Notes: a model not told the origin generated them from the letters alone. DNA of 64,000 nucleotides from Microbacterium sp. VKM Ac-2870 (GCF_015350795.1 NZ_JADKSH010000003.1:434001-498000), one strand, 5' to 3'; counted from the first letter of the stretch, positions 8,607-18,078 are shown. Numbers and translations are program-made.

Positions 8607-10838
8607 CTACTCGTCGACCAGCTCGGCCTCGATCACGTCGTCATCATCATCGGGGGATGCCGCGGCGGACACGCTTTCGTCAGGCGCGGCGCCGGCGCTC
8701 GTGAGCACGAGGCTCGAGCCGTCGGCCGCGACGTCGACGCGGACGAGATCGCCGTCGTGCACCCCGCCGGAGAGCAGAGCCATCGCGAGGCGGTCCTGGA
8801 TCTCCGACTGGATGAGCCGACGAAGGGGCCGCGCACCGAAGATCGGGTCGTAGCCGCGCTCGGCGAGCCAGGCCCGCGCGTCGGGCGTGACGGCCAGCGT
8901 GAGGCGACGGTCATGCAGGCGCCGCTGCAGCGCGTCGACCGACAGCTCGACGATCTGAGCCAGATCGTCCTGGCTGAGCGCCTGGAACATCACGATGTCG
9001 TCGAGCCGGTTGAGGAACTCAGGACGGAACGATGCGCGTACGAGCGCCATCACCTGCTCGCGCTTCTGCGAGACGGTGAGCGTCGGGTCGATGAGGATCG
9101 GCGAACCCAGGTTCGAGGTCAGGATCAGAATCGTGTTCGTGAAATCGACCGTGCGGCCCTGACCGTCGGTGAGGCGCCCGTCGTCGAGCACCTGCAGCAG
9201 GATGTCGAAAACCTCGGGATGCGCCTTCTCGACCTCGTCGAGCAGAACGACGGAGTAGGGGCGACGGCGCACCGCCTCGGTCAACTGACCGCCCTGCTCG
9301 TAACCGATGTAGCCCGGAGGGGCGCCGACGAGGCGCGCGACGGAGTGCTTCTCGCCGTACTCGCTCATGTCGATGCGCACCATCGCGCGCTCGTCATCGA
9401 AGAGGAACTCGGCGAGCGCCTTGGCCAGCTCGGTCTTACCGACACCCGTGGGCCCGAGGAACAGGAAAGAACCGGTGGGCCGGTTCGGGTCGCTGATGCC
9501 CGCCCGCGAACGGCGCACGGCATCGGACACCGCCTTGACGGCATCCTTCTGTCCGATGAGCCGCTTGCCGAGTTCCGCCTCGAGATGCACGAGCTTCTCG
9601 CTCTCACCCTGCAGCAGGCGCCCGACGGGGATGCCGGTCCACGCGGCGATCACGGCGGCGATGTCCACATCGGTCACCTGGTCGCCGACCATCCGCTCGC
9701 CACCTTCCGCCGCCTCGGCGTGCTCCGCCTGAGCGACCTGGCGCTCCAGCGCCGGGATTTCGGCGTAGTAGAGCCGCGACGCCTTCTCGAGGTTGCCCTC
9801 GCGCTGCGCGCGCTCCGCCTCGACGCGGGCCTGATCCAAGCGCTTCTTCAGCTCGCCCACCGCGTTCAGCGAGGCGCGCTCGCGCTCCCATCGCGCCTGT
9901 AGGTCGTCGAGTCGTGCCTGCTCGATCGTCAGCGTCTCGCGCAGAGCCGCGAGACGCTCCTTCGACGCGGCATCCTTCTCGCGTTTGAGGGCCAGCTCTT
10001 CGAGCTTGAGCCGGTCGACGTGGCGGCGCAGCTCGTCGATCTCGAGCGGCGCCGAGTCGATCTCCATGCGCAGCCGCGACGCCGCCTCATCGATCAGGTC
10101 GATCGCCTTGTCGGGCAGCTGGCGGCTCGGGATGTAACGGTTCGACAGGGATGCCGCAGCCACCAGGGCTCCGTCGGCGATAGCGACCTTGTGGTGCGCC
10201 TCGTAACGCTCCTTCAGCCCGCGGAGGATAGCGATGGTGTCCTCCACGCTCGGCTCGCCGACGTACACCTGCTGGAAGCGGCGTTCGAGGGCGGCATCCT
10301 TCTCGATGAACTCGCGGTACTCGTCGAGCGTCGTCGCTCCGATCAAGCGCAGCTCGCCGCGCGCGAGCATGGGCTTGAGCATGTTGGATGCCGCGACCGA
10401 CCCCTCACCACCACCCGCGCCCATCAGCACATGCAGCTCGTCGATGAAGGTGATGACGCGACCGTCCGATTCGGTGATCTCCTTGAGCACGCTCTTGAGG
10501 CGCTCTTCGAACTGACCGCGGTACATCGCTCCGGCCACGAGGGCGGAGATATCGAGAGAGACGAGCTCCTTGTCTTTCAGCGACTCGGCCACGTCGCCCG
10601 CGACGATGCGCTGGGCGAGCCCCTCGACGACGGCCGTCTTGCCGACGCCGGGCTCGCCGATGAGGACGGGGTTGTTCTTCGTGCGGCGGGTGAGCACCTG
10701 ACTGACGCGGCGGATCTCGCTGTCGCGACCGATCACCGGGTCGAGCTTGCCCTGACGAGCACGGTCGGTGAGGTTGATGCCGAACTGCTCGAGGGCACTC
10801 TGCTGTTCTTCCTGACCCGGCTGGGGTTGTGCGTTCAT
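8607..10838 (-). CDS. clpB: ClpB-type AAA+ disaggregase lacking the N-domain
   Basis: 743 residues. ATG 10838 has a good ribosome binding site (AAGGAG); the frame extends 26 codons upstream but that extension covers the HAIR operator. Two AAA+ modules are present, with Walker A GEPGVGKT at 61-68 and GPTGVGKT at about 461-468. Between them is a coiled-coil M-domain (about 320-420) with the Arg/Glu-rich pattern seen in ClpB and absent from ClpC/ClpA. With DnaK/DnaJ/GrpE it should unfold protein aggregates. It is about 110 residues shorter than usual because the Clp_N repeat domain is missing. The C-terminus ends in an acidic tail ([14 protein letters not shown]). A HAIR box upstream indicates HspR control. 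Confidence 0.95.
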   Translation of the reverse strand: MNAQPQPGQEEQQSALEQFGINLTDRARQGKLDPVIGRDSEIRRVSQVLTRRTKNNPVLIGEPGVGKTAVVEGLAQRIVAGDVAESLKDKELVSLDISALVAGAMYRGQFEERLKSVLKEITESDGRVITFIDELHVLMGAGGGEGSVAASNMLKPMLARGELRLIGATTLDEYREFIEKDAALERRFQQVYVGEPSVEDTIAILRGLKERYEAHHKVAIADGALVAAASLSNRYIPSRQLPDKAIDLIDEAASRLRMEIDSAPLEIDELRRHVDRLKLEELALKREKDAASKERLAALRETLTIEQARLDDLQARWERERASLNAVGELKKRLDQARVEAERAQREGNLEKASRLYYAEIPALERQVAQAEHAEAAEGGERMVGDQVTDVDIAAVIAAWTGIPVGRLLQGESEKLVHLEAELGKRLIGQKDAVKAVSDAVRRSRAGISDPNRPTGSFLFLGPTGVGKTELAKALAEFLFDDERAMVRIDMSEYGEKHSVARLVGAPPGYIGYEQGGQLTEAVRRRPYSVVLLDEVEKAHPEVFDILLQVLDDGRLTDGQGRTVDFTNTILILTSNLGSPILIDPTLTVSQKREQVMALVRASFRPEFLNRLDDIVMFQALSQDDLAQIVELSVDALQRRLHDRRLTLAVTPDARAWLAERGYDPIFGARPLRRLIQSEIQDRLAMALLSGGVHDGDLVRVDVAADGSSLVLTSAGAAPDESVSAAASPDDDDDVIEAELVDE

Positions 10839-10868
10839 TGCTTCTCCTTGAAATCTGCGAGACTCAAA

Positions 10869-10889
10869 CTTGAGCCATCTGGACTCAAG
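10869..10889. promoter_or_regulatory. HAIR operator (HspR binding site) of clpB
   Basis: CTTGAGC (10869-10875), seven bases, then ACTCAAG (10883-10889): the HAIR consensus CTTGAGT-N7-ACTCAAG with one mismatch. It lies 31 bases upstream of the clpB start codon. A further half site (ACTCAAA, 10862-10868) abuts it. The repressor HspR is encoded at 23268-23723. Confidence 0.9.
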
Positions 10890-10979
10890 TTTATCAAAAC
10901 GTGATGAGTCGGGCAAGGCCGGTGGGGATGGGGAGCACTCCCCATCGCGACGCCTTCACGGTCCGCCTAAAGTGGCGTC

Positions 10980-11270
10980 GTGGCCGATCTCGTCGTCAAT
11001 ACGGAGAACCTCCGGAGTCTCGCGGACCAACTCGCGACCGTCCATGGCACCCTCACCGCCGCCGACGGCGACGCGAATGACCTGTCGGGGATGATCCCGC
11101 ACGCGGGGCTCGCCTCCGCCGTGGGCGATTTCGCTTCGGGGTGGGATCGACGCCGCAAGGACCTCGCGGATCGCGTGGACCAGCTGCAGAAGCGTGCCGA
11201 CGGCGCGGCCGACGCTTTCGAGGGCGTCGACGGGCAGCTCGCAGACAAGCTCACCGACGGGGGTAACTGA
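10980..11270 (+). CDS. EspC/WXG100-like small protein (T7SS-type)
   Basis: 96 residues, predicted to be two long helices with a central turn. The C-terminal half has a single Trp in FASGWDRRRKDLADRVDQL and ends in a heptad-like acidic segment. This length and layout match EspC-like and WXG100-like proteins exported by type VII (ESX) systems. It lacks a strict WXG triplet, so it is closer to EspC/DUF2580-type partners; this is a judgement by eye. GTG 10980 has no clear ribosome binding site, so the message may be leaderless. It is the first gene of a five-gene run ending at 14402 and is 1 base from the next gene. Confidence 0.65.
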   Translation: MADLVVNTENLRSLADQLATVHGTLTAADGDANDLSGMIPHAGLASAVGDFASGWDRRRKDLADRVDQLQKRADGAADAFEGVDGQLADKLTDGGN

Positions 11271-11271
11271 C

Positions 11272-12678
11272 ATGACCATGGCACCGATCGGCGGCGACGT
11301 CGCCGGCATCCGTGGGCACGCCTCGCGCTACAGCTCCACCGCCCGCGCGGTGTCAGACGCTGTCAACATGCTCCAGGCCGTCATCGACGCGTCGCAGCAG
11401 GAGAAGAGCGACGCCGTGGAGGCACTGGCCGGCACCATCGGCGACACGAAGACCTACCTCTCCCGCATCCGCGAACGCTACGAGGTCGCAGGCTCCGCGC
11501 TGTCGACCTTCGCCGACGAGCTCGAGCAGGCACAGCAGCAGGCGGCGGCGGCCATCTCCGCGCACGATGACGCCCAGCGTCGGCAGACCTACGCGCAGCG
11601 CAACCTGTCCGAAGCCCGCGAAGCGACGCAGCAGACCGTCGATCCCAACGAACTCGCCGAAGCGACGGATGCCGCACGCCGCTACTCGTCGATGAGCACG
11701 ACGGCCACGGGTGATCTGTCGCAGGCGCAGGCCCTGTACGACGCCGCGGTGGATCGGGTGCAGCGTGCCGGCGACACCGCAGCGTCGGCCATCTCGCAGG
11801 CGGTCTCGAGCGACGACCTCAACGATTCGTGGTGGGACAACGTCCTCGACTGGGTGAACGAGAATGCCGAGTGGCTGAAGGTCGTCAAGGACATCCTCAC
11901 CGTTATCACGGCCATCGTGGGCGTGCTGTCGATCTTCTTCCCCGTGCTCGCGCCCATCGCCCTGGGTCTTGCGATCGTCTCGATGGGGCTGAGCTTCCTG
12001 CTGGCATCGTCCGGCGACGGCTCGTGGTTCGACTTCGCGCTGGATGCCATCGGCGTGCTGACCTTCGGTCTGGGCACCGCGGCGCTCTCGGGCATCAAAC
12101 TCGGGACGGTGGCGTTGCGTGGCGGGCGAGCGGCGACTCTCGCCGTGCGCAGCCCCGGTCTGGTGTGGGGCAACGGCGCCCGCCAAGTTGTCGGCAATCT
12201 GCTCGACCGTGGCTTGGTGGGCTCGCTTCGCCAGCCGATGCGCATGGTCGCCGACGAGAGCGCGAGCGTGCTGTCTGCGCGCCCGAACCTGGCGCAGGTG
12301 GTGACGCACTGGGGTGACGACGCCATCAAGGGCATCCGCGAGTCGGACAGCATCATCATCTCCGAGTTCGACCAGATCGCTTCACAGGCTCGGCTCGGCG
12401 CCGGCGGCCCGATCGACAGCATTGTGAACAGCGGCGTCGACGTCCTCAAGGGGGTCGTCTCGACCACGGGAAAGATCGGATCGGCCATCGACACGTACAA
12501 CATGGCCGGACTGATCATCAACCACGGAAACGAGGCCGTGCACGCCATCGAGAACAGCATGGGAGTGCAGACACCCGCGGGGGTGATCACCACAGGTCTG
12601 AGCGAGGCCTACGGATTCGTTCCCGGGCTTTTCGAGGCGCCGATGGGAGCGGACTGGCGCTCCGCCTCCGCCCCGTGA
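11272..12678 (+). CDS. Large T7SS-substrate-like protein with coiled coil and hydrophobic core
   Basis: 468 residues from ATG 11272 (a second ATG is 6 bases later). Residues 1-200 are helical and rich in Ala/Gln/Glu, with long heptads as in WXG/LXG-type export domains. A hydrophobic double helix at about 215-255 (VVKDILTVITAIVGVLSIFF, then a Leu/Ala/Gly-rich stretch) follows, then a second hydrophobic segment at about 260-290. The last 170 residues match nothing I recognise and end in PMGADWRSASAP. The layout (helical leader, membrane-active middle, variable end) resembles polymorphic toxins and ESX effectors, but no nuclease or ADP-ribosyltransferase motif is visible. It overlaps the next gene by 4 bases. 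Confidence 0.65.
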   Translation: MTMAPIGGDVAGIRGHASRYSSTARAVSDAVNMLQAVIDASQQEKSDAVEALAGTIGDTKTYLSRIRERYEVAGSALSTFADELEQAQQQAAAAISAHDDAQRRQTYAQRNLSEAREATQQTVDPNELAEATDAARRYSSMSTTATGDLSQAQALYDAAVDRVQRAGDTAASAISQAVSSDDLNDSWWDNVLDWVNENAEWLKVVKDILTVITAIVGVLSIFFPVLAPIALGLAIVSMGLSFLLASSGDGSWFDFALDAIGVLTFGLGTAALSGIKLGTVALRGGRAATLAVRSPGLVWGNGARQVVGNLLDRGLVGSLRQPMRMVADESASVLSARPNLAQVVTHWGDDAIKGIRESDSIIISEFDQIASQARLGAGGPIDSIVNSGVDVLKGVVSTTGKIGSAIDTYNMAGLIINHGNEAVHAIENSMGVQTPAGVITTGLSEAYGFVPGLFEAPMGADWRSASAP

Positions 12679-13256
12679 CACTCGAACGCCGCGTCGCTCT
12701 GGAAGCACGCTTCGGCGACGGGCTCTTTCTCGCCCTTTTGGTATGGATCGCTTTCGGCGCGCTGCCGACCATCGGGCTGCTCATCGGCGAGCTCGTGACC
12801 GGAGCGATTCCGAAGGACGGTCACCTGCCCGAGGGGTTCCCCGCCTTTATGCCGCCCTGGTGGGCCGTCTATCCTCAGACGCTCCTGCTACTCGTGCTCG
12901 CCGTCGGCTCTCTCCCTCTCCCCCTGCGGGGTCCACGCGCGACCTCCCGCGGCACCCTCACGACAGTGTTGGTCTTGTCGTTCTCGACAACGATCTTCAT
13001 CATGGGAGCCGCCGGAGCCGCCGAAGCGCACGCGGGCAGGCTCAACTTCTTGGGACTCGACGTGTTGATGATGATTCAACTGACGCTGATCATCATCACC
13101 GTCGCGCGCATGCTGCTGAGCGCGGTGCGCCTCGTACCGCGATCGTGGCGGGAGTACATCGACGAGGACGGTACGGTGGTGCCGCCGAAAGAGATCGTGC
13201 GTCGCGCTCCACGCCGACCCTGGGACTGGGCGCGGAACCGCGCGCCGGGACAGTAA
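12675..13256 (+). CDS. Four-helix membrane protein of unknown function
   Basis: 193 residues; GTG start within the stop of the preceding gene. Four membrane helices are at about residues 15-40, 58-78, 92-117 and 122-145, followed by a basic cytoplasmic tail containing PPKEIVRRAPRRPWDWARNR. I do not recognise a family. Translational coupling to the substrate-like protein suggests a role as its membrane partner or an immunity-like protein. That is inference from position only. Confidence 0.6.
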   Translation: MTLERRVALEARFGDGLFLALLVWIAFGALPTIGLLIGELVTGAIPKDGHLPEGFPAFMPPWWAVYPQTLLLLVLAVGSLPLPLRGPRATSRGTLTTVLVLSFSTTIFIMGAAGAAEAHAGRLNFLGLDVLMMIQLTLIIITVARMLLSAVRLVPRSWREYIDEDGTVVPPKEIVRRAPRRPWDWARNRAPGQ

Positions 13257-13264
13257 AGGACACC

Positions 13265-13837
13265 GTGAACGAGATTGCGCCTCCGCGCTACCGGCTCGTG
13301 CTGCCGCCGGGCTTCCTGCTCATCCCGGTCGCGCACTCCACAGACGACGAGATCACCGAGCTCGTCCGGCGGCACTACCGCGACCTGCCGCGCGACAGCT
13401 ACGGCCCGCAGATCGACCGAACGGCCGCGCAGCTGGTCGCCTCCGCTCGCAGCGCCCGAGACGCTGGGGTGCTCGACCTTGTCGTGCCGATGGGAGTGCC
13501 CTGGCGCGCGCCCGTGTCGCTGGCCATCGCGATCAGCACCGGCCCCGTACCGGTGGCATCTGACGATGCGGAGCCCTCGGCATCCGAGGTCAGAGATACC
13601 GTGGCCACCTCCGCGGGCGAGGCCGTCCGCGCGACCGAGAAATTCGATGCGCCCGCGAGCACCGACGAGATGGCACCGCTGATGCGCCTGCGCTTCGAGT
13701 GGTCGATCCCCGGCGACGAGCGAAGACTGCTGGCCGTCTGCACAATCAGCGGCAAGGCCGACCCGGAGCTCGCGCCGATCGTCGACGCCCTCGCAGAGCT
13801 CGGCGACCTGCTACTGCAGACGCTCCGCTGGGACTGA
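13265..13837 (+). CDS. Hypothetical protein of the T7SS-like cluster (1)
   Basis: 190 residues from GTG 13265 with AAAGGA nine bases before. It begins with a strand-rich region (YRLVLPPGFLLIPV) and ends in a strand followed by an amphipathic helix (APIVDALAELGDLLLQTLRW). A Thr/Ala/Glu-rich stretch near 95-130 is probably a loop. No signal peptide or membrane helix is present, so it is predicted to be cytoplasmic. It is 8 bases after the membrane protein gene and 10 before the next. The C-terminal strand-helix pattern is shared with the proteins at 13848-14402 and 18079-18693. It may act as a chaperone or adaptor; this is not proven. Confidence 0.6.
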   Translation: MNEIAPPRYRLVLPPGFLLIPVAHSTDDEITELVRRHYRDLPRDSYGPQIDRTAAQLVASARSARDAGVLDLVVPMGVPWRAPVSLAIAISTGPVPVASDDAEPSASEVRDTVATSAGEAVRATEKFDAPASTDEMAPLMRLRFEWSIPGDERRLLAVCTISGKADPELAPIVDALAELGDLLLQTLRWD

Positions 13838-13847
13838 GAGGAACCTC

Positions 13848-14402
13848 ATGGCCATCGACATGGACTACGACCTGGACCGCTGGGTGTACGTGCCGAACGT
13901 GTTCCCGTGGGAATCGTTCGCCGATGAAGAGCAGTGGGCGGATGCCGTCGCGCGCGCGTTCGGCGGCGAGGGACGCAAGGCCGCACAGGCTGAACTCGTC
14001 GACTGGCTGCGGGCGTATCTCGTGGGCGCCGTGCGGAGCAACCGGTCGGGAACGATCCGGTTCGTGCACCTGCCGAACATCACCGCCCCGCACGCGATCG
14101 TCGACGTCTACGACATGCCGCATCGTGATGATGTCGCGCTGACCGATCTCACACACCAGAACCAGGGCCCGCCCGTCCGCGACCCCGAGGTCGTGCCGTT
14201 CGACTCCGAGCATCTCGGGGCGGGAGTCAAGTCCACCCGGTGGGTGCGCACCGAGGCCGACACGATCGTCCGCGCCACCAACTGGGTGTGGCGCACCGTT
14301 GACCGCGACATCGTCGTGATGACGGCAAGCTCCGACATGCCCCTCGCCGAGGCCCTCGATCCCGTCATCGACGAGCTGGCGCGCACGATCCGCTTGGCAT
14401 AG
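13848..14402 (+). CDS. Hypothetical protein of the T7SS-like cluster (2)
   Basis: 184 residues, ATG start behind GAGAGGAACC. It is soluble, without signal peptide or membrane helix, and acidic at its N-terminus. The C-terminal half has alternating strands (TRWVRTEADTIVRATNWVWR, then RDIVVMTASS) and closes with a helix containing PVIDELARTIRL. That ending resembles PAVDELARALRL in the 18079-18693 protein. It is the last gene of the run starting at 10980; the opposite strand carries the GlxA regulator 19 bases on. The family is unknown to me. Confidence 0.6.
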   Translation: MAIDMDYDLDRWVYVPNVFPWESFADEEQWADAVARAFGGEGRKAAQAELVDWLRAYLVGAVRSNRSGTIRFVHLPNITAPHAIVDVYDMPHRDDVALTDLTHQNQGPPVRDPEVVPFDSEHLGAGVKSTRWVRTEADTIVRATNWVWRTVDRDIVVMTASSDMPLAEALDPVIDELARTIRLA

Positions 14403-14421
14403 ACGGCGCGGATCGCCCGGC

Positions 14422-15399
14422 TCAGGACGCCATCGCGGCGGCATCCCCATCAACGCAGGTGAACCGCGCACGGTACGCGGTGGGGGTGAGCCCCAGCGTG
14501 CGCGCGAAGTTCTGACGGAGCACCGCGGCCGAACCGAACCCGCAGTCCGCGGCGATGGCGTCGAGGCCGAGGTCGGTCTGCTCGAGCAGGCGCTGGGCGT
14601 GGATGATGCGCTGACGACCCAGCCACGCGGCCGGCGTCGTGCCGTAATCGGCTTTGAAGCGTCGGGCGAAGGTGCGCGGCGACATATGGGCGCGGGCGGC
14701 GAGCTGGTCGACCGACAGCTCGAGCGTGAGGTTCTGCAGCATCCAATCGGTGACCGGCGTCAGCGACAGCGAGGTCGACTCGGGTAGCGGCTTCGCGATG
14801 AACTGCGCCTGACCTCCGTCGCGCTGGGGAGGAACGACCATGCGACGCGCGATGGTATTAGCCATCTCGGCGCCGAGCTCGATGCGCAGCAGGTGCAGAC
14901 ACGCGTCGAGGCCGGCGGCCGTGCCGGCGCTGGTGATGATGCGGCCGTCCTGCACGTAGAGCACGTTCGGGTCGACGTCGATCTCGGGATACATCTCGGC
15001 CATGGTGTCGGCGTACCTCCAGTGCGTGGTCGCCCGGCGACCGTTCAGCACACCGGCGGCAGCGACGACGAACGAGCCGCTGCACACGGTCAACACCCAT
15101 GCGCCGCGTTCGACCGCGCGCCGCACGACGGCGGCGACCCGCTCGTCGACGTGGGCCCACTGCTCGCGGGGAATGGGAGTGACGACCACGAGGTCCGCCT
15201 GGTCGGCGAAAGTGAGGTCGTCGTCGACGTTGATCGAGAAGCTCAGGTTGCTCGGCACGGCGCCCGGATCGGGCGCCACGACGCGGAACTCGAAGTTCGG
15301 GATGCCGTCATCCGACCGGTCGAGCCCGAACGCCTCACAGGCAAGACCGAACTCGAAAGGCGCGAAACCGGGCTGGACGACGCAGGCGATGGTCTTCAT
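14422..15399 (-). CDS. GlxA-like AraC-family regulator with DJ-1/PfpI domain
   Basis: 325 residues. Residues 1-185 form a DJ-1/PfpI-like amidotransferase fold; the nucleophile elbow is in VLTVCSGSFVVAAAG, with Cys retained. Residues 215-318 are an AraC-type pair of helix-turn-helix motifs (LAARAHMSPRTFARRFKADY and IAADCGFGSAAVLRQNFART). Family members (GlxA, FtrA, CdhR, ArgR-type) sense small metabolites and activate catabolic genes. No catabolic partner is adjacent, so the effector and targets are unknown. Confidence 0.9.
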   Translation of the reverse strand: MKTIACVVQPGFAPFEFGLACEAFGLDRSDDGIPNFEFRVVAPDPGAVPSNLSFSINVDDDLTFADQADLVVVTPIPREQWAHVDERVAAVVRRAVERGAWVLTVCSGSFVVAAAGVLNGRRATTHWRYADTMAEMYPEIDVDPNVLYVQDGRIITSAGTAAGLDACLHLLRIELGAEMANTIARRMVVPPQRDGGQAQFIAKPLPESTSLSLTPVTDWMLQNLTLELSVDQLAARAHMSPRTFARRFKADYGTTPAAWLGRQRIIHAQRLLEQTDLGLDAIAADCGFGSAAVLRQNFARTLGLTPTAYRARFTCVDGDAAAMAS

Positions 15400-15470
15400 G
15401 GCAGGAATCCTACCCTGTTGCGCAGTCCTGCCACTCGTGGCGGTTCATCTACGGACGTAGCATTTCTGCC

Positions 15471-15590
15471 ATGGTCATCTTCTTCGTCATCCTGGCGCTC
15501 GTGGTCGTGGTCTCCGTGGCCGCGACGGTACGCGCACTCATCACCGACGACTACCGGTCGGTGCGAACCGACCCCTCGCGGCTACCGTGA
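15471..15590 (+). CDS. 39-residue single-pass membrane peptide
   Basis: ATG 15471 opens a 39-codon frame: a Val/Ile/Leu-rich membrane helix at residues 2-20 followed by a short charged tail (RALITDDYRSVRTDPSRLP). Codon use is typical of the neighbours. It lies alone between two minus-strand genes. Small proteins with this hydrophobic-helix-plus-basic-tail plan are common in Microbacteriaceae, but their function is unknown. There is no strong ribosome binding site, which lowers confidence. Confidence 0.5.
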   Translation: MVIFFVILALVVVVSVAATVRALITDDYRSVRTDPSRLP

Positions 15591-15645
15591 GCAGCACACC
15601 CGTCGATTCGGCGCTGCGCGCCTCGGCGAGTCGACACGTGGTTGA

Positions 15646-16746
15646 TCAGCGCCGACGCGGCAGTCGATCGAGCGCGTCGAGGAGTACCCCGGCCGACCGC
15701 TCCCACGAGAACCGCGCGATGTGATCCGTCCCGGCGGCGATCACCGCGTCGCGGTGCGCCACATCGTCGAGGGAGCGCACCGCGGCGGCGAAGGCTGCGG
15801 CATCCGTCCCCGGTGCGTACAGCGCACCGTCACCGGCGACCTCGCGGAAGATCGGCATGTCGGTGACGACAGCGGGCACGCCGAGGGCGAGGGCTTCGGC
15901 GACCGGCAGTCCGTAGCCCTCGTCGAGGGATGCCGAGACGAGAACCGCACGATCGGCCAACAATGCCGAGTACTCAGCATCCGTCACGCCGTTGTGAAAG
16001 CGCACCTCGGCGCCCGCAGGGTCGACGAGCCGTTCGAGCTCGGCGCGACGGTCGGGCGAGATGCGTGACAGCAGGTGGAGCGTCCGGCCGGGCAGCTGGC
16101 CCGCCGCGCAGATGAGGGTTTCGACGTTCTTGTAGCCCATGAACGAGCCCATGTAGACGAGGTTGTCCGCCCCCGTCCGGACCACGGCATCCGTCGGCAG
16201 CAGCTCGGCCAGGCGCTGCGGCGCGTTCGGCACGACGACGACCGGCCGTCTCGTCAGGCGCACACGCGCGAACTCGGCGGCGCTGGTGTCGCTGACCGTC
16301 GCGACGACGTCGGCGGCGTTGAGCGTCAACCGCTGCGGTAGGTACGAGAGGTGGAACAACCGCCACCCGACACGGACATACCAGGGCAGATCGCGCGGCG
16401 GTGTGCGGTGACGGTAGTAGATGGTGTCGTGCAGCGTGAGGATCAGGCCGAAGCGGCGCCCGAGGGTTCCGATCGTCTGCATCGGTGAGAACACGGCATC
16501 CGGGCGGTACCGGTTCAGCAGCAGGGCGCTGAACGGCTCCTGCACGGCGGTGGGCGCATGGATGCGCAGCACACGAGCGCTCGGCGGAAGCAACGCCCGC
16601 TGTGCCTCGTCGTGGATGAGGAACGCGACCTCCACCTCACGAGCCGGCGCCTCGGCCGCGACGGCGGCGGCGAGCTCGGCAGAGTACCGGCTGATGCCGT
16701 CGTGGAAATCGGTGCGGATGTACCGCGCGTCGAACAGCAGGCGCAT
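15646..16746 (-). CDS. GT4 glycosyltransferase
   Basis: 366 residues from ATG 16746, one base after the stop of the upstream GT4 gene (16748). It has the GT-B fold with an N-terminal acceptor domain (DARYIRTDFHDGISRYSAEL) and a C-terminal nucleotide-sugar domain. The GT4 EX7E-type region is ASLDEGYGLPVAEALALGVP, and the hinge is PNAPQRLAELLP. It resembles mannosyl- or rhamnosyltransferases of cell-wall or exopolysaccharide assembly. Co-transcribed with the next GT4, it probably adds a neighbouring sugar to the same acceptor. Donor and acceptor are not determinable. Confidence 0.88.
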   Translation of the reverse strand: MRLLFDARYIRTDFHDGISRYSAELAAAVAAEAPAREVEVAFLIHDEAQRALLPPSARVLRIHAPTAVQEPFSALLLNRYRPDAVFSPMQTIGTLGRRFGLILTLHDTIYYRHRTPPRDLPWYVRVGWRLFHLSYLPQRLTLNAADVVATVSDTSAAEFARVRLTRRPVVVVPNAPQRLAELLPTDAVVRTGADNLVYMGSFMGYKNVETLICAAGQLPGRTLHLLSRISPDRRAELERLVDPAGAEVRFHNGVTDAEYSALLADRAVLVSASLDEGYGLPVAEALALGVPAVVTDMPIFREVAGDGALYAPGTDAAAFAAAVRSLDDVAHRDAVIAAGTDHIARFSWERSAGVLLDALDRLPRRR

Positions 16747-16747
16747 G

Positions 16748-18013
16748 TCAGCCGTCGAGAGACTCGCCGCGATACAGCTTCTCGAAGGTGTCGAGCGTCT
16801 TGTCGATGTCGTGGATCTCCACACCGTCGAGTGACGCCTGCTGCATCCGCAGGTACTCCTCCGGCGAGGCGGTGAGCACGCGGCGCAGCTTGTCGGCGAG
16901 GTCATCGACGTTGCCGGGCTCGAACAGGTAGCCGTTCTCGCCGTCGTGCACGAGATGCGGCAGCGCCACGGCGTCCGCACCGACGACGGGAAGACCCGAC
17001 GCCATCGCCTCCATCGTCGCGATCGACTGCAGCTCGGCGATCGACGCGATCGCGAACACGTCGGCGCGCGTGTAGGCCGCGCGCAGCTCGTCTTCTTCGA
17101 CCCGACCGTGGAACGTGACGCGATCTTGGAGACCGAGTCGCTGCACGACCTGCTCGAGGGAACGACGCTGGTCGCCGCCGCCCACGATGTCGAACGTGAT
17201 ATCGGGGATCTCGGGAGCGAGCTTGGCCACGGCGGCGAGGGTCACCTCGACGTGCTTCTCGGTGGTGAGGCGGCCCACGAAAAGCACCCGGCTGTGCGCA
17301 CGCGGCTCGAGATTCGGCGTGTAGTTGCGCTTGTCGATGCCGCAGCTGATCGGGATGACGCCGTGGATGTCGATCGTGTCCTCGAGGAACTCCGCCGCCT
17401 TGCGCGTCGGCGTCGTGACGGCACGCGACATGTCGAACGTGCGCTTCGCGTCGGCCCAGGCGAGCTTGACGACCAGCTTGTCCAGCAGCGGGGGCAGGGT
17501 CGTGAAATCGAGGATGTTCTCGGCCATCACGTGGTTGGTCGCCACCACCGGGATGCCGCGCTGGCGCGCGATGCGGGTCAATGCGCGGCCGAGAACGATG
17601 TGCGACTGGCTGTGGACGACGTCGGCGGGCACCTCGTCGAGGAGCTTGCGCGAATAGTGCTTGGCCATCCACGGCAGCACGTAGCGCAGCCAGTCGTGCG
17701 GGGCATAGCGCCATCCCGGTGGACGGTGCACGGTGATCTGCTGGCCTTCGATCGTCTCGCGGAACGTGCCGTGCACGGAGTGCTTGACGCTCGGGGTCAT
17801 GACGTGCACGTCATGCCCGCGGCCGGCGAGACCGGCGGCAAGGCGCTCCGCGAAACGCGCAGCGCCGTTGACGTCGGGGCTGAAGGTGTCGGCGGCGATG
17901 ACGATCGTCAGCGGCCGATGAGCGGGGTTCGGATCGTCGGGTGTCGCGGATTCGGTCACGGGGTGCGGGGCCAATCTATGCGTCGGCGGCGAGACCGCCG
18001 GTCGCGGCGCCAC
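16748..18013 (-). CDS. GT4 glycosyltransferase (PimB/MgtA-like)
   Basis: 421 residues from GTG 18013; a GTG at 17959 is an alternative that removes an unstructured Pro/Ala-rich leader. It has the GT-B fold: the N-terminal glycine loop is in ADTFSPDVNGAARFAERLAA, and the C-terminal domain has LFVGRLTTEKHVEVTL, SIAELQSIATMEAMASGLP and NGYLFEPGNVDDLA. This looks like actinobacterial alpha-mannosyl- or glucuronosyl-diacylglycerol mannosyltransferases (MgtA/PimB group), which use GDP-mannose at the cytoplasmic membrane face. The downstream GT4 is one base away, forming a two-gene operon. Confidence 0.88.
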   Translation of the reverse strand: MAPRPAVSPPTHRLAPHPVTESATPDDPNPAHRPLTIVIAADTFSPDVNGAARFAERLAAGLAGRGHDVHVMTPSVKHSVHGTFRETIEGQQITVHRPPGWRYAPHDWLRYVLPWMAKHYSRKLLDEVPADVVHSQSHIVLGRALTRIARQRGIPVVATNHVMAENILDFTTLPPLLDKLVVKLAWADAKRTFDMSRAVTTPTRKAAEFLEDTIDIHGVIPISCGIDKRNYTPNLEPRAHSRVLFVGRLTTEKHVEVTLAAVAKLAPEIPDITFDIVGGGDQRRSLEQVVQRLGLQDRVTFHGRVEEDELRAAYTRADVFAIASIAELQSIATMEAMASGLPVVGADAVALPHLVHDGENGYLFEPGNVDDLADKLRRVLTASPEEYLRMQQASLDGVEIHDIDKTLDTFEKLYRGESLDG

Positions 18014-18078
18014 CGTGCCGAGTCTACCCGAGGGCCCTCTCCCAGCCCGTGAGCAGGGGTGCCGCGTAACGTGGTGTC

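Noticed and set aside
11272..12678. Assignment of the large T7SS-like protein as a named toxin class
   Set aside because: No catalytic motif of nuclease, ADP-ribosyltransferase, deaminase or lipase toxins is visible in its C-terminus.
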